From assembly GCA_041725935.1 (NCBI GenBank), contig JBGRQD010000007.1, positions 62,001 through 126,000 on the forward strand: a DNA stretch of 64,000 nt, read 5' to 3'. Under the pieces are notes generated by a model. It saw nothing but the letters and a program-made list of their open reading frames with translations, was not told the DNA's origin and made no database searches. The translations under genes and the position numbers were made by a program. Position 1 is the first letter of the stretch. Each line of letters opens with the position of its first letter. This DNA comes from Marivita sp041725935 (GTDB lineage: Bacteria; Pseudomonadota; Alphaproteobacteria; Rhodobacterales; Rhodobacteraceae). This document shows positions 1 through 10,500 of the stretch, in pieces.

Positions 1-870
1 GCGATCATCTTCCTGTCGCTCTATGCGCGGCAGATCACCGAGGAAATGAACTCCATGAGCGATGCCGTTGTCGCAACGCAGATGGCGCTGAGCCGGACGC
101 AGATGCTCAATAACCTTGGGGGCGTGGTTGCGGCGGCCGCGCATGAACTGGGCACACCGCTGGCCACCATAAAGCTGACGAGCGCCGAACTGATCGAAGA
201 TCTGGCCGACCAACCCGAACTGCAGGACGACGCGCGCCTGATCCGGGATCAGGCCAACCGCTGCCGTGACATCCTTCAGTCCATGGGTCGGGCTGGGAAG
301 GAGGATCTGCAGATCCGCTCCGCCCCCCTTGTCGAGGTGATCCGCGAAGCCGCAGAGCCGCATCTGAACCGAGGCAAGGATGTTCTGATCGACTCGATCG
401 GAGTAGACGATGACGCGTTTGATCCCCCTCTGACCCTGCGCCGCCCCGAAATCATTCACGGCCTGCGCAACCTGATCCAGAATGCGGTCGATTTCGCCCG
501 GTCTTCTGTCTGGATCGAGGCGCGCTGGAACGACAGCGTCATTTCCGTGCGGATCATGGATGATGGGCCGGGTTACCCGACCAACATGCTCGGACGGATC
601 GGGGATCCCTTTGTGCGCAACCGTCGCAGCGAGCGCGAGCGCACCGCGCGTCCCGGCTATGAAGGCATGGGGCTGGGCCTGTTCATCGCCAAAACGCTGC
701 TTCAGCGGTCTGGCGCCGAACTAAGCTTTGCGAACGGCACAGGGCGGGCCAACGGGTCATCCCGGCATCGTGGCGCCATTGTCGAAGTCGTCTGGCCCCG
801 CACGTCAATTGTGCCACCCAGCCTGCCAAAAGGCGAGGGCATCGGCCAAAATCCCGCATTCGAGGTCTGA
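1..870 (+). CDS. regB: RegB/PrrB-type redox sensor histidine kinase, 3' part
   Basis: The reading frame is open from base 1, so the start and the membrane-spanning sensor half lie outside the window. What remains is the transmitter. The H-box has the family-typical HELGTPLATIKL, with the phosphorylated His at 142-144. A Cys in the context NRCRDIL (262-264) matches the redox-active Cys described for RegB of Rhodobacter capsulatus. The N-box (LRNLIQNAVDFA), G1 (DDGPG) and G2 (GMGLGLFIA) ATP-binding motifs follow in order. RegB phosphorylates RegA (PrrA) and controls photosynthesis, respiration, carbon and nitrogen fixation genes in response to redox state. The regA and senC partners are not in the window. 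The call rests on the H-box and Cys context. Confidence 0.93.
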   Translation, partial: AIIFLSLYARQITEEMNSMSDAVVATQMALSRTQMLNNLGGVVAAAAHELGTPLATIKLTSAELIEDLADQPELQDDARLIRDQANRCRDILQSMGRAGKEDLQIRSAPLVEVIREAAEPHLNRGKDVLIDSIGVDDDAFDPPLTLRRPEIIHGLRNLIQNAVDFARSSVWIEARWNDSVISVRIMDDGPGYPTNMLGRIGDPFVRNRRSERERTARPGYEGMGLGLFIAKTLLQRSGAELSFANGTGRANGSSRHRGAIVEVVWPRTSIVPPSLPKGEGIGQNPAFEV

Positions 871-945
871 GACATCGGACGTAAATTAATCCTACATTAA
901 CCATCTCACCGTTCAATATCAGCTTGACTGATCCGAAGGTGATTG

Positions 946-2457
946 ATGGATTCTCTTGTCTTGGCAGCAACTCTGCTCGGTCTGACCTGCGTTGCAGGGG
1001 GCGTCCTGCTGATCCGTTTCCTGCGCAAGTCTGCCCAACCCGATACACACCACCAAGAGGCACAGACGGTCACAATGCTGTTCCAGGACGGCACCCTGAT
1101 CGACGCGAATGACCAGATCTGGTCGCTCGTCCCGGAACTGCCATCCACTCCGACTTGGGACGACATACGAACCCTGTTGCTGCCAATTGCGTCCGATCTG
1201 CCGGAAACACTTTGTCCGACACAAATCAGCGCCGACATGTCCCGAATGGGACTGACCATTTCCAAAGAAGCTACCACTTTTCGCGTCACCCTGTCTCCTC
1301 CGATCTCCGCAGGCGAAGATTGGTTTACCGAAAAACATTCCGGTGCATTCGCCAGCCAGATGCAATCAGCGGTGATGCGTGCGCCGGACGTGATGTGGTG
1401 CATCACCCGAAAAGGCGAGCTGATATGGGGCAATGATACCTTCATGCTCTATGCAAACGCCTATGGCGGTGCGCACAGCTTTGCCGATCACATGGCGAAA
1501 CACGCCTCACCCGAGGCCCAGCGCTCGAAACGGGTCAAGCTCACATCAGACGACTTAAAACCGCATCTGTCCCGCTGGCTCGAGTTGACGGTCGAGGAAA
1601 CGGACACAGGGCTGATCCACTTCGCACGCGGAATCGACGCGGTGATGCGCGCCGAAGCCGCGCAGCAGAATTTCGTGCAGACCCTTTCGAAAACCTTTGC
1701 AAACCTGACGACCGGCCTTGCCATCTTTGATCGCGACAGGCGGCTGGTGCTCTTCAATCCGGCGCTTGTCGATCTCAGCAGGGTGCCCATCGACTTCCTG
1801 AGTTCACGTCCCGCGATGTTCGAGTTCTTCGACAAGCTGCGCGACTACCGGATCATGCCGGAGCCGAAAAATTATGACGACTGGCGCGAACGCATGGCCA
1901 AACTGGTCGCCGCCGCCTGTGATGACCGGTTTCGCGAAACCTGGACCTTGGCCAGCGGTCAGACCTTCGACATCACAGGCCAGCCCTATCCCGACGGTGC
2001 GATAGCGTTCCTGTTCAACGACATCACCGCAGAAGTGTCGCTGACACGGGGCTTTCGCGCCGAATTGGACACGCTGCAATCCGTTATCGACACGATGGAA
2101 GACGCGGTCGCGGTCTTTGATCCCCAAGGCACCCTGACCGTCTGCAACACCGCCTACGCGGATCTGTGGAGCGTGGATCCTGACGCCTGCATTCCCGAAA
2201 CGACAATCATCGAAGCAACGCAATCGTGGAAATCCGCCTTTCATCCAAGCCCCGTCTGGCCAGAGCTCCGCGACTTCGTCACCAGTACGACAGAGCGGGT
2301 CAGCTGGGACAGTGAATTGCGCAGCAAGGACGGTCGTGAGGTGGTGTGCCGGGTTGATCCGATCTGCCACGGTGCCACGCTTATCCGCTTCTGTTTCCGA
2401 CCCAGACAACGCGACGCGCAGCCCGAATCCGAGGGGTTGCAGATCGTTTCTGCCTGA
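946..2457 (+). CDS. Membrane-anchored PAS-repeat protein without kinase domain
   Basis: 503 residues. I chose the ATG at 946; the TTG one codon upstream is less likely. Residues about 4-24 form one hydrophobic anchor (LVLAATLLGLTCVAGG...), followed by a mainly cytoplasmic chain with at least two PAS-like units. One lies near residues 250-340 (NLTTGLAIFDRDRRLVLFNP) and one near 375-440 (DAVAVFDPQGTLTVCNTAYADLW). There is no HisKA H-box, no HATPase motifs and no other output domain before the stop. The middle PAS resembles those of DivL-like cell-cycle kinases, but that is from memory of the family, not a search. It sits between regB and tsaE. Function is unknown; it may be a sensor or scaffold that acts through partner proteins. 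Confidence 0.75.
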   Translation: MDSLVLAATLLGLTCVAGGVLLIRFLRKSAQPDTHHQEAQTVTMLFQDGTLIDANDQIWSLVPELPSTPTWDDIRTLLLPIASDLPETLCPTQISADMSRMGLTISKEATTFRVTLSPPISAGEDWFTEKHSGAFASQMQSAVMRAPDVMWCITRKGELIWGNDTFMLYANAYGGAHSFADHMAKHASPEAQRSKRVKLTSDDLKPHLSRWLELTVEETDTGLIHFARGIDAVMRAEAAQQNFVQTLSKTFANLTTGLAIFDRDRRLVLFNPALVDLSRVPIDFLSSRPAMFEFFDKLRDYRIMPEPKNYDDWRERMAKLVAAACDDRFRETWTLASGQTFDITGQPYPDGAIAFLFNDITAEVSLTRGFRAELDTLQSVIDTMEDAVAVFDPQGTLTVCNTAYADLWSVDPDACIPETTIIEATQSWKSAFHPSPVWPELRDFVTSTTERVSWDSELRSKDGREVVCRVDPICHGATLIRFCFRPRQRDAQPESEGLQIVSA

Positions 2458-2508
2458 GCAGGGGTTTCCAATCTTGCAGCCCACAGCGAGGCAGGTAAAC
2501 ATGCCGGC

Positions 2509-2982
2509 ATGACGAAACGCAGTGCGGCCTTCACCTCGACCTCTCCTGATGAAACCGCGCAGCTTGCCATTCGGCTGGGCCACACCTTGCGTGCAGGCGA
2601 TACGCTTCTTCTAGAAGGCCAGATTGGCGCCGGCAAAAGCCATTTCGCCCGCGCCCTGATCCTGTCGCGACTGCCCGTCCCGGAGGATGTGCCCTCACCG
2701 ACCTTCACCATCGTACAGGCCTATGACGTGCCGGGCTGCGAGCTGTGGCACGCCGATCTCTACCGTCTTGGCGACCCGGATCAGATTATCGAACTGGGGC
2801 TTCTCGATGCGTTCCAACACGCGATCTGCCTTGTCGAATGGCCAGACCGGCTTGACGATCTTACCCCACCAGAGGCCCTGACAATCCGGCTCGAAGACGT
2901 CGACAAGACGGACCAGCGCGAGATCAGCCTGACATGGACCAATCCGGCTTGGACAGGCCGCGTCACAGAGGCGTTGTCATGA
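2509..2982 (+). CDS. tsaE: tRNA threonylcarbamoyladenosine biosynthesis ATPase TsaE
   Basis: 157 residues, the normal size for TsaE. The P-loop GQIGAGKS lies at residues 37-44, and the family pattern SPTFTIVQAY and the HADLYRL motif follow. TsaE is the ATPase that activates the TsaB-TsaD complex when the threonylcarbamoyl group is moved onto A37 of ANN-decoding tRNAs. The ATG at 2509 follows a four-codon mini-frame (ATG at 2501) that ends in the overlapping TGA. The 3' end overlaps the next start by ATGA (2979-2982), so translation is probably coupled to the amgK-like gene. Confidence 0.95.
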   Translation: MTKRSAAFTSTSPDETAQLAIRLGHTLRAGDTLLLEGQIGAGKSHFARALILSRLPVPEDVPSPTFTIVQAYDVPGCELWHADLYRLGDPDQIIELGLLDAFQHAICLVEWPDRLDDLTPPEALTIRLEDVDKTDQREISLTWTNPAWTGRVTEALS

Positions 2983-3947
2983 GCATGGATGCTTTTCTGG
3001 CGGCCCAGGGCTGGGCTGATGCCGAACAAGAACCATTGGCCGGTGACGCATCTTCACGCCGGTATATCAGGCTCTGTTCAGGCCCAAAGCGCGCCATTCT
3101 GATGATCGACCCGCAGGACGACACGGCGCGCTTCGCCACCCTGTCGGCACAGCTAAACAGGCTTGGCCTGTCCGCCCCGGACATCTACGCGCAAGCGACT
3201 GGTTTGATGCTGCTCGAAGATTTCGGTGATGCACAATTCGCGAAGGTCGCCCAAGCCCAACCGAAGATGGAAATACCGCTCTATCAGGCGGCGACAGATG
3301 TGCTGTGCCACCTCGAAACGTGCAAGGTGCCCGACGGGCTGACCCACGCGACACCCCAGATCCTCGGTCAGATGGTTGAGCCGGTGTTCACCCATTACCT
3401 GCCCTTGCTGGGTGGTCTTCCCGATGACACGGCATCCGAGATCACGGCACGTCTGACCAATCTTCTGGACCATCATCTGCCAGAAGAGACCGTTCTTGTG
3501 CTGCGCGACTACCATGCCGAAAACATGATCTGGCTGCCGGATCGCGACCATATCCGCCGCGTCGGATTGCTGGATTTCCAGGATGCTCTGGCCGGTCCGC
3601 CTGTCTATGATCTGGTGTCCCTCTTGCAGGATGCCCGCCGCGATGTGACCGAAGCCTGTCACGACGCGACCCTGCGGCATTACTTCGACCTTTCCGGTCG
3701 GTCCGAGACCAGCGTAATGCCCGCGTTTCACCTGCTGGGTCTGCAACGCAACCTGCGCATTCTGGGCATCTTTGCCCGTCTTGCGACCGAACGCGGCAAA
3801 CCAAGCTATCTGGCGCTGATCCCACGGGTCTGGGCGCATATCCAGACAAGCCTTTCCAGCCCGGTCGCGCGGAACCTCGAACCGCTGATCCGCGATCTGT
3901 TCCCCGAACCAACGCCCGAACGTCTTGGCGTGGGAGCCGTGCCATGA
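2979..3947 (+). CDS. amgK: AmgK-type sugar kinase (aminoglycoside phosphotransferase fold)
   Basis: 322 residues from the ATG that overlaps the tsaE stop. The kinase signatures are visible: a catalytic loop LRDYHAEN with Asp177, His179 and Asn182, and a metal-binding DFQDA at 199-203. The family is related to aminoglycoside phosphotransferases. Paired with a nucleotidyltransferase gene, the architecture is that of AmgK, the anomeric kinase that phosphorylates N-acetylmuramate and N-acetylglucosamine at C1 in cell-wall recycling. The function is inferred from the pair, since no residue seen here proves the substrate. It overlaps the next gene by ATGA (3944-3947). Confidence 0.8.
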   Translation: MSMDAFLAAQGWADAEQEPLAGDASSRRYIRLCSGPKRAILMIDPQDDTARFATLSAQLNRLGLSAPDIYAQATGLMLLEDFGDAQFAKVAQAQPKMEIPLYQAATDVLCHLETCKVPDGLTHATPQILGQMVEPVFTHYLPLLGGLPDDTASEITARLTNLLDHHLPEETVLVLRDYHAENMIWLPDRDHIRRVGLLDFQDALAGPPVYDLVSLLQDARRDVTEACHDATLRHYFDLSGRSETSVMPAFHLLGLQRNLRILGIFARLATERGKPSYLALIPRVWAHIQTSLSSPVARNLEPLIRDLFPEPTPERLGVGAVP

Positions 3948-4624
3948 GCGACGCCTTGATGCTCTTTGCCGCCGGATTCGGAACGCGCATGGGCGCGCTG
4001 ACGCAGGACAGGCCCAAGCCCTTGATCCCGGTCGCGGGCAAACCGCTGATCGAGCACGCCATGTGTTTTGTCCGCGACGTCGCACCCGCACGGATCGTGG
4101 CCAACGCCCACTACAAGGCGGACCAGATCGTCTCTCATTTCGCCGGAACCGACGTCAAGGTGATCGTGGAAAGCCCCGATATTCTCGACACCGGTGGCGG
4201 GCTGAAAGCAGCGCTTCCGCTGCTGGATGCGGAGATCGTGTTCACGATGAACACGGACGCCGTCTGGGACGGACCCAACCCGTTGGCCCTGCTGAAGGCG
4301 GCTTGGACAGACGACATGCAAGCTCTGCTTTTATGTGTGCCGCAAGCCCGGACCATCGGCCATGCAGGCAAGGGCGATATCGACATTGTCGACGGTGGGC
4401 GCGCGGTCTGGGGCACGGAGACGATCTATACCGGAGTGCAGATCATTCGATCCGATATCGTTTCTAACGCACCTGAAACCGTGTTTTCCCTCAAATCCAT
4501 CTGGGATGATCTTGACGCCAAAGGGCAGCTCCGCGCGGTCATCTATCCCGGTCGCTGGTGCGATGTGGGCCGCCCAGAAGGCATCGCCTTGGCCGAAGCC
4601 ATGCTGAGGGCTGCCGATGTTTGA
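3944..4624 (+). CDS. murU: MurU-type sugar-1-phosphate nucleotidyltransferase
   Basis: 226 residues. The N-terminal nucleotide-binding signature AAGFGTRMGALT, followed by RPKPLIPVAGKPLI (residues 9-36), is diagnostic of sugar-1-phosphate nucleotidyltransferases. A metal-binding MNTD motif lies near residue 102. The protein is short and lacks a left-handed beta-helix domain, as in MurU, which makes UDP-MurNAc from MurNAc-1-phosphate. With the preceding kinase it would form a cell-wall recycling shunt that bypasses the early MurA/MurB steps. The substrate assignment is inferred from gene pairing. The next gene starts inside its last codons. Confidence 0.8.
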   Translation: MSDALMLFAAGFGTRMGALTQDRPKPLIPVAGKPLIEHAMCFVRDVAPARIVANAHYKADQIVSHFAGTDVKVIVESPDILDTGGGLKAALPLLDAEIVFTMNTDAVWDGPNPLALLKAAWTDDMQALLLCVPQARTIGHAGKGDIDIVDGGRAVWGTETIYTGVQIIRSDIVSNAPETVFSLKSIWDDLDAKGQLRAVIYPGRWCDVGRPEGIALAEAMLRAADV

Positions 4625-7562
4625 ACCAACGGACAGACCACGCCTTTTCGCCCTGCCACCCGGCGCGGATTTTGCGCGCGAACTGGTGCTTGGGCTGAAA
4701 TCCCGACTTGCGGACCAGCCCCCCGAAGCGATGGCGCGTGTCGAACTGTTCCTGAACACCCGGCGCATGCAGCGACGGGTCGAAGCAGTGTTCGACAGTC
4801 TTGGTGCGGGGTTCCTGCCACGGATCAGACTCATCACCGATCTGGCCGACCCTGTTGATCGTGCGCGGCTGCCCAGACCAACACCCGCGCTGCGCCGCCA
4901 GCTTGAACTTGCTGAACTGGTCAGAAAGCTGATCGAGGCCGATCCGAGTCTCGCACCGCGTTCGGCAATCTATGACCTTGCCCAGAGCCTTGGCGCGCTG
5001 CTCGATGAAATGCAGGCCGAAGCGGTAACACCCGACGATATTGCATCGCTCGACGTGACCGATCAATCCGGCCACTGGGAGCGGGCGCAACGCTTCCTCA
5101 AGATCGTCACGCATTATTTCGATCCCGACACCGCTGCGCCGGATGCCGCGACTGTCAACCGCCTGGCGCTTCAGATGCGGCTGCATCGCTGGCAGATTGC
5201 CCCGCCGCAGCATCCCGTCCTCATCGCCGGATCCACCGGATCGCGGGGATCGGCGTTCCAGTTGATGACTGCCGCTGCCACATTGCCGCAAGGCGCGGTG
5301 ATCCTGCCGGGTTTTGATCGCGACATGCCCACCTCGACATGGGATGTGCTGCACAACGATGTGCGCAACACCGAGGCAATGCAGGGCGAAGATCACCCGC
5401 AATTCCGGTTTGCGCGGCTGTTGGATCACTTGGACCTGAACCACCTCGACGTGGTGCACTGGACGCAAACCGCACCGCCAAACCGCGCGCGAAATGCGCT
5501 GGTGTCGTTGGCCATGCGGCCTGCGCCCGTGACAGACCAATGGCTGCTCGATGGGCCGGGTCTGCCTTCGCTCAAAGACGCGACACAGTCTCTGACATTG
5601 CTCGAAGCGGCCTCTCCGAGCGATGAGGCGCGGGCCATCGCGATGCGGTTGCGGCAGGCAGCCGAGGACGGGCTCACGGCCGCGCTGATCACGCCGGACC
5701 GGATGCTGACACGCCGGGTGACAGCGCTTCTCGACCGCTGGGGCATCCTGCCCGATGACAGCGCAGGCACCCCGGCGCAATTGACCGCACCGGGACGCCT
5801 GCTGCGCCACATAGCGCAACTGCGCGTCAACGGACCCACCGCCGACGCGCTGCTGACCATTCTCAAGCACCCTCTGTGCCACACCGGTGCCGACCGGGGG
5901 CAGCACCGGCTCTGGACCTCCGAACTTGAACTGTTCATCCGCAAGACCGGCATTCCTTATCCCGACCTGTCAAAGCTGATGGCCTGGAAAGGTGCTGACG
6001 ACGCGCAGAACTGGCTTGCGTGGATCGACCGTTGCCTGCTGCAACCGGCGATCACGGGCGAGGACCCGCTTGGGACACATCTCGACCATCACATCGCACA
6101 AGCTGAAGCGATCTGTGCCGGGTCCACAAGCGATGACGCATCGGAGTTGTGGAACCGCAAAGCCGGGGAAACCTGTGCCAAGGCGTTTGACATGCTGACC
6201 GAGAACGCGGGTTTCGGCGGCGTGATTTCCGCCCGCGACTATGCAGATCTGGTGGACAGCCTTCTGCGCGCCGAAGAGGTGCGGGACCGCGATGCGCCGC
6301 ATCCGCATATCCTGATCTGGGGCACCATCGAAGCGCGCGTCATGGGCGCTGATCTGGTGATCCTCGGCGGGCTGAACGAACTGTCCTGGCCCGATGCCCC
6401 GCCCGCTGATCCCTGGCTGAACCGCCGGATGCGGCAACAGGCGGGACTGCTCTTGCCCGAACGCCGAATAGGCCTGTCCGCGCATGACTTTCAGCAGGCG
6501 ATCGGGGCAAAGGAGGTGTGGCTCAGCCGTGCTGTCCGGTCCAAAGACGCGGAAACCGTACCGTCCCGGTGGCTCAACCGTCTGACGAACCTCTTGCGTG
6601 GCTTACCCGACACGGGTGGTCCCGCCGCTTTGGCAGACGTGAAACGGCGCGGGCAGGAGTGGCTGGACCTTGGCCGCGCGCTGGAAAAGCCGATCAAGGC
6701 ACCGGCGGCGCCCCGACCCTCGCCCATGCCGCCGGTCATCGCACGGCCCAGCGAATTGTCGGTCACCAATATCGAAAAGCTGATCCGCGATCCTTACGCG
6801 ATCTACGGCTCCAAGATCCTGCGATTGCACCAATTGCATCCGATCCAGCACGCGCCAAACCCGATGCACCGGGGAACGGTCCTTCACAAGGTGTTCGAAG
6901 AATTCGTCTCTGACACGGCCCGTCACGGCGATCCGATCACCGAAGACCACCTTTTGTCCGTGGCCCGTCGCATCCTGGACGCCGAGGTGCCATGGCCCAC
7001 GGACCGCATCCAATGGCGCGTTCGCATCGAAAAGATCGCGCGCTGGTTTGTTGAAAACGAACGCGCCCGGCAGGCCGTTGCCAAGCCAGTTCTGTTCGAG
7101 CGCAAAGGCGCGATGGAGATTGCCGACCCGCCGTTCCGGATCACCGCCAAGGCTGACCGGATCGACCTGAACGACCGCGCCGAGGCATTTGTCTATGACT
7201 ACAAGACCGGGAACGCGCCGACCAAGGATCAACAGCTTCAGTTCGACGTTCAGTTGCTGGTCACGGCTGCCCTGATCCTTGCGGGCGGCTTTGACGCGTT
7301 CAGCCCCCGCTTTGTCACGGATGCGCGGTACATCTCGCTGGCCGGTGACGGAAACGAGGTGCCCGCGCCCTTGGAGGACTGTCCGCCCGAACGAACAGTT
7401 GCAATGCTGACGACCCTGATCGAGGCATACCGTGACCCGAATACAGGCTACACCGCGCGCAACAGGATGCACAAAGACGCGTTCGGGTCCGATTATGACC
7501 AATTGTCCCGCTACGGCGAATGGACGGCATCGGACCCGGCAACCAAGGTGCCGCTCACATGA
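4617..7562 (+). CDS. addB: Double-strand break repair protein AddB
   Basis: 981 residues. The C-terminal third carries a RecB-family nuclease domain, with ITAKADRID, then DYKTG and a downstream Gln (QLQFDVQL), the usual Asp/Asp-x-Lys catalytic pattern. The N-terminal part is a degenerate helicase-like region without a clear P-loop, as is common in alphaproteobacterial AddB. AddAB is the functional equivalent of RecBCD: it resects double-strand ends to start RecA-dependent recombination. The start overlaps murU by 8 bases and the stop overlaps addA by ATGA, so addB and addA are coupled. Confidence 0.95.
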   Translation: MFEPTDRPRLFALPPGADFARELVLGLKSRLADQPPEAMARVELFLNTRRMQRRVEAVFDSLGAGFLPRIRLITDLADPVDRARLPRPTPALRRQLELAELVRKLIEADPSLAPRSAIYDLAQSLGALLDEMQAEAVTPDDIASLDVTDQSGHWERAQRFLKIVTHYFDPDTAAPDAATVNRLALQMRLHRWQIAPPQHPVLIAGSTGSRGSAFQLMTAAATLPQGAVILPGFDRDMPTSTWDVLHNDVRNTEAMQGEDHPQFRFARLLDHLDLNHLDVVHWTQTAPPNRARNALVSLAMRPAPVTDQWLLDGPGLPSLKDATQSLTLLEAASPSDEARAIAMRLRQAAEDGLTAALITPDRMLTRRVTALLDRWGILPDDSAGTPAQLTAPGRLLRHIAQLRVNGPTADALLTILKHPLCHTGADRGQHRLWTSELELFIRKTGIPYPDLSKLMAWKGADDAQNWLAWIDRCLLQPAITGEDPLGTHLDHHIAQAEAICAGSTSDDASELWNRKAGETCAKAFDMLTENAGFGGVISARDYADLVDSLLRAEEVRDRDAPHPHILIWGTIEARVMGADLVILGGLNELSWPDAPPADPWLNRRMRQQAGLLLPERRIGLSAHDFQQAIGAKEVWLSRAVRSKDAETVPSRWLNRLTNLLRGLPDTGGPAALADVKRRGQEWLDLGRALEKPIKAPAAPRPSPMPPVIARPSELSVTNIEKLIRDPYAIYGSKILRLHQLHPIQHAPNPMHRGTVLHKVFEEFVSDTARHGDPITEDHLLSVARRILDAEVPWPTDRIQWRVRIEKIARWFVENERARQAVAKPVLFERKGAMEIADPPFRITAKADRIDLNDRAEAFVYDYKTGNAPTKDQQLQFDVQLLVTAALILAGGFDAFSPRFVTDARYISLAGDGNEVPAPLEDCPPERTVAMLTTLIEAYRDPNTGYTARNRMHKDAFGSDYDQLSRYGEWTASDPATKVPLT

Positions 7563-10500
7563 TCCGCAACGAAGCCACCGAGGCACAGGTGCGTGCCGCA
7601 GACCCTTTGGCGTCGACCTGGCTTGGAGCCAATGCCGGATCGGGCAAGACCCGCGTTCTGACCGACCGCGTGGCGCGTCTGCTTTTGGGCGACACGCGCC
7701 CCGAACATATCCTGTGCCTGACCTTCACCAACGCCGCCGCGAGCGAAATGCAGAACCGCCTGTTCAAGCGGTTGGGCGAATGGGCGATGCTCGACAATGA
7801 TGCGCTGATCGAACAGTTGCTGGAATTGGGCGAAAACCGGGACCGGCTGACCACCGACTTTCTGTCCCGCGCCCGAACCTTGTTTGCCCGCGCCATCGAA
7901 ACACCGGGCGGTTTGCGCATCCAGACCATTCACGCCTTTTGCGCGTCGATCCTGCGGCGGTTCCCGCTCGAGGCCGGTGTCAGCCCACAGTTTCAGGAAA
8001 TCGACGACCGCGCGGCGCAATTGCTGCGCGAACACATCCTTGATGAGATGGCCAGCGGTGCCGATGCCGACCTGATCGCGGACATCGCACGGATCGCATC
8101 GAACGAGCCGCTTCAGAAACTGGCAGAGTCTATCGTCGGAGACCGCGAAGGGTTCACGCCCGCCCTGTCCCGCGATGATCTTTTGCAGCGCTACGGAATT
8201 GCAGCCCACCAGACCTTGAGCAGTCTCGTCTCAATGGTTTTCCCAGGCGACGAATTGGCATTTTTGGCTGGATTGGTGCCTGATCTTCGCACCGGCGTGG
8301 TCATGGACAATGGTCTGGCCGACGCGATTGGGCAGGCTCAATCAGGTGGGATCAACGCGCTGCTGACATTGGAGGCCATCGTCTTCACGCAGAAAGGTGA
8401 GTTGCGCAAATCGCTGCCACCGTCGGTCAAGCTGCGCAAAGGCGCCTTGGCGGCAAACGTCACCCGGTTGGAAGACCTGTACCAGCGGATCGAGGCAGCG
8501 CGCGAGACACGACTGGCCCTCGAGGCGGTCGACCGGGACGCCACGCTCCATCGCTTCGCGGATGTGTTCCTGCGCCGCTACGAGCACAGCAAGCAATCGC
8601 GCGGCTGGCTGGATTTCGACGACCTGATCACCCGCACCCGCGCATTGCTGACAGACCGGCAACAGGCGCAATGGGTGCTCTACCGGCTGGATGGCGGCAT
8701 CGACCACATTCTAGTGGACGAGGCGCAGGACACCAGCCCTGCGCAATGGGACGTGATCAACAAGCTGGCACAGGAATTCACGTCGGGTGCGGGGGCGCGG
8801 GACGATGTCAGGCGGACGATCTTTGTCGTCGGTGACAAGAAGCAGTCGATCTATTCCTTTCAAGGCGCCGATCCCCGCGAATTCGACACGATGCGCGCCG
8901 CCTTCCGCGACCAGATGGAGGCGACAGAGGCACCGCTTCAGGACGGGCAGCTCAGCTATTCCTTCCGGTCGTCGGTGCCGATCCTTCGGCTTGTCGACAC
9001 CGTGTTCAAGGATCGGGACAAGGCTGGGTTCCTGCCGGATCAGACCCACATATCGTTCCATGAACAAATGCCGGGCCGTGTCGATCTCTGGCCACTGATC
9101 GAACCCGCCGAGAAAGACGACGACGATCTGCCTTGGGACACGCCCGTTGATCGCGTCAGCCCAACGCAGCACAGCGTGATCCTAGCCCAGCGCGTCGCAC
9201 GATTCATCCACCAGACACTTGACGACAAGACCGCCATTCCGATCCGGGAGAAAGATGGCGTCGTCGAAGCGCGCGCCGTTCATGCGGGGGATTTCCTGAT
9301 CCTTGTGCGGAGCCGCGGCACACTGTTTCACGAGATCCTCAAGGCCTGCAAGGCGCTCAGGCTGCCGATTGCTGGGGCGGACAAGCTCAAGGTGATGGCC
9401 GAACTTGCGGTCAAGGACCTTCGCGCGCTGCTTGCCTTTCTTGCGACACCCGAGGACAGCCTGTCGCTGGCCTCCGCCCTCAGATCCCCGCTTTTCGGGT
9501 TGGACGAACAGGCGATTTTCGACCTCGCGCATCGGCGCAAGTCACCGCACCTTTGGGAAGAGTTGCGCAGGCGCAGAGCCGAATTTCCAGATGTCATGAC
9601 CGTATTGGACGACCTGCGGGGACAGGTGGATTTCCTGCGGCCCTATGATCTGTTGGAGCGGGTCCTGATCCGCCACAAGGGGCGGCAGAAACTGATCGGG
9701 CGCCTGGGAGAAGAGGCCGAGGACGGGATAGATGCGCTGCTCAACCAGGCGCTGGCTTATGAGCAGACCGATATTCCCAGCCTGACCGGGTTCTTACACT
9801 GGATGGAAACCGACGATATCGAGATCAAGCGCACGGTGGAAAGTGCGGGTACCCGTATCCGGATCATGACGATCCACGGCGCCAAGGGGCTGGAGGCGCC
9901 CATCGTCATCCTGCCGGACACCCACAAGAAAGCCTCGCAATCCGGCAAGGAGGCGTTTGTGCGCGCGAACGGGTCCGCCCATTGGCGCGGGTCGGACAAG
10001 ACACGCGCCGCGTATCAACGTGCGGCGCTTGAGCAGGCAAGACTGGCCGAAGACGAGGAAAAGGACAGGCTGCTTTATGTGGCCCTGACACGTGCGGAAC
10101 GATGGCTGGTCGTGGCAGCTGCCGGGACTGCTGACAAGACCGCTGAAAGCTGGCATGACCGCGTCAAGGCAACCTTGGACGCTGTCGGGGCCGTGCCGCA
10201 TGGTTTTGATTTCGCGGATGACGCGCCAGACGAAGGATTGCGCCTCGATCACATGGCATGGCCCGATGCGATCCCGGATGCGCCACTGTCCGCGCCGGTT
10301 GCAGACCCCGTCCTGCCCGCGATCTTTGAAACCCTTGCGCCCGCGCCTCCTCCGGCGGCAGAGGTTCTGAGCCCCTCTGATCTGGGCGGTGCCAAGGCGC
10401 TTGCAGGCGCGGATGGGGACCTGACCGAAGTTGCGATGGAACGGGGAACCCTGATCCACCTGCTGCTCGAAACCCTGCCGGCAATCGCGCCGGCAGACAG

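Noticed and set aside
4539..5906. A 455-codon minus-strand open frame
   Set aside because: It is antisense to the 3' end of murU and to addB, both well supported.
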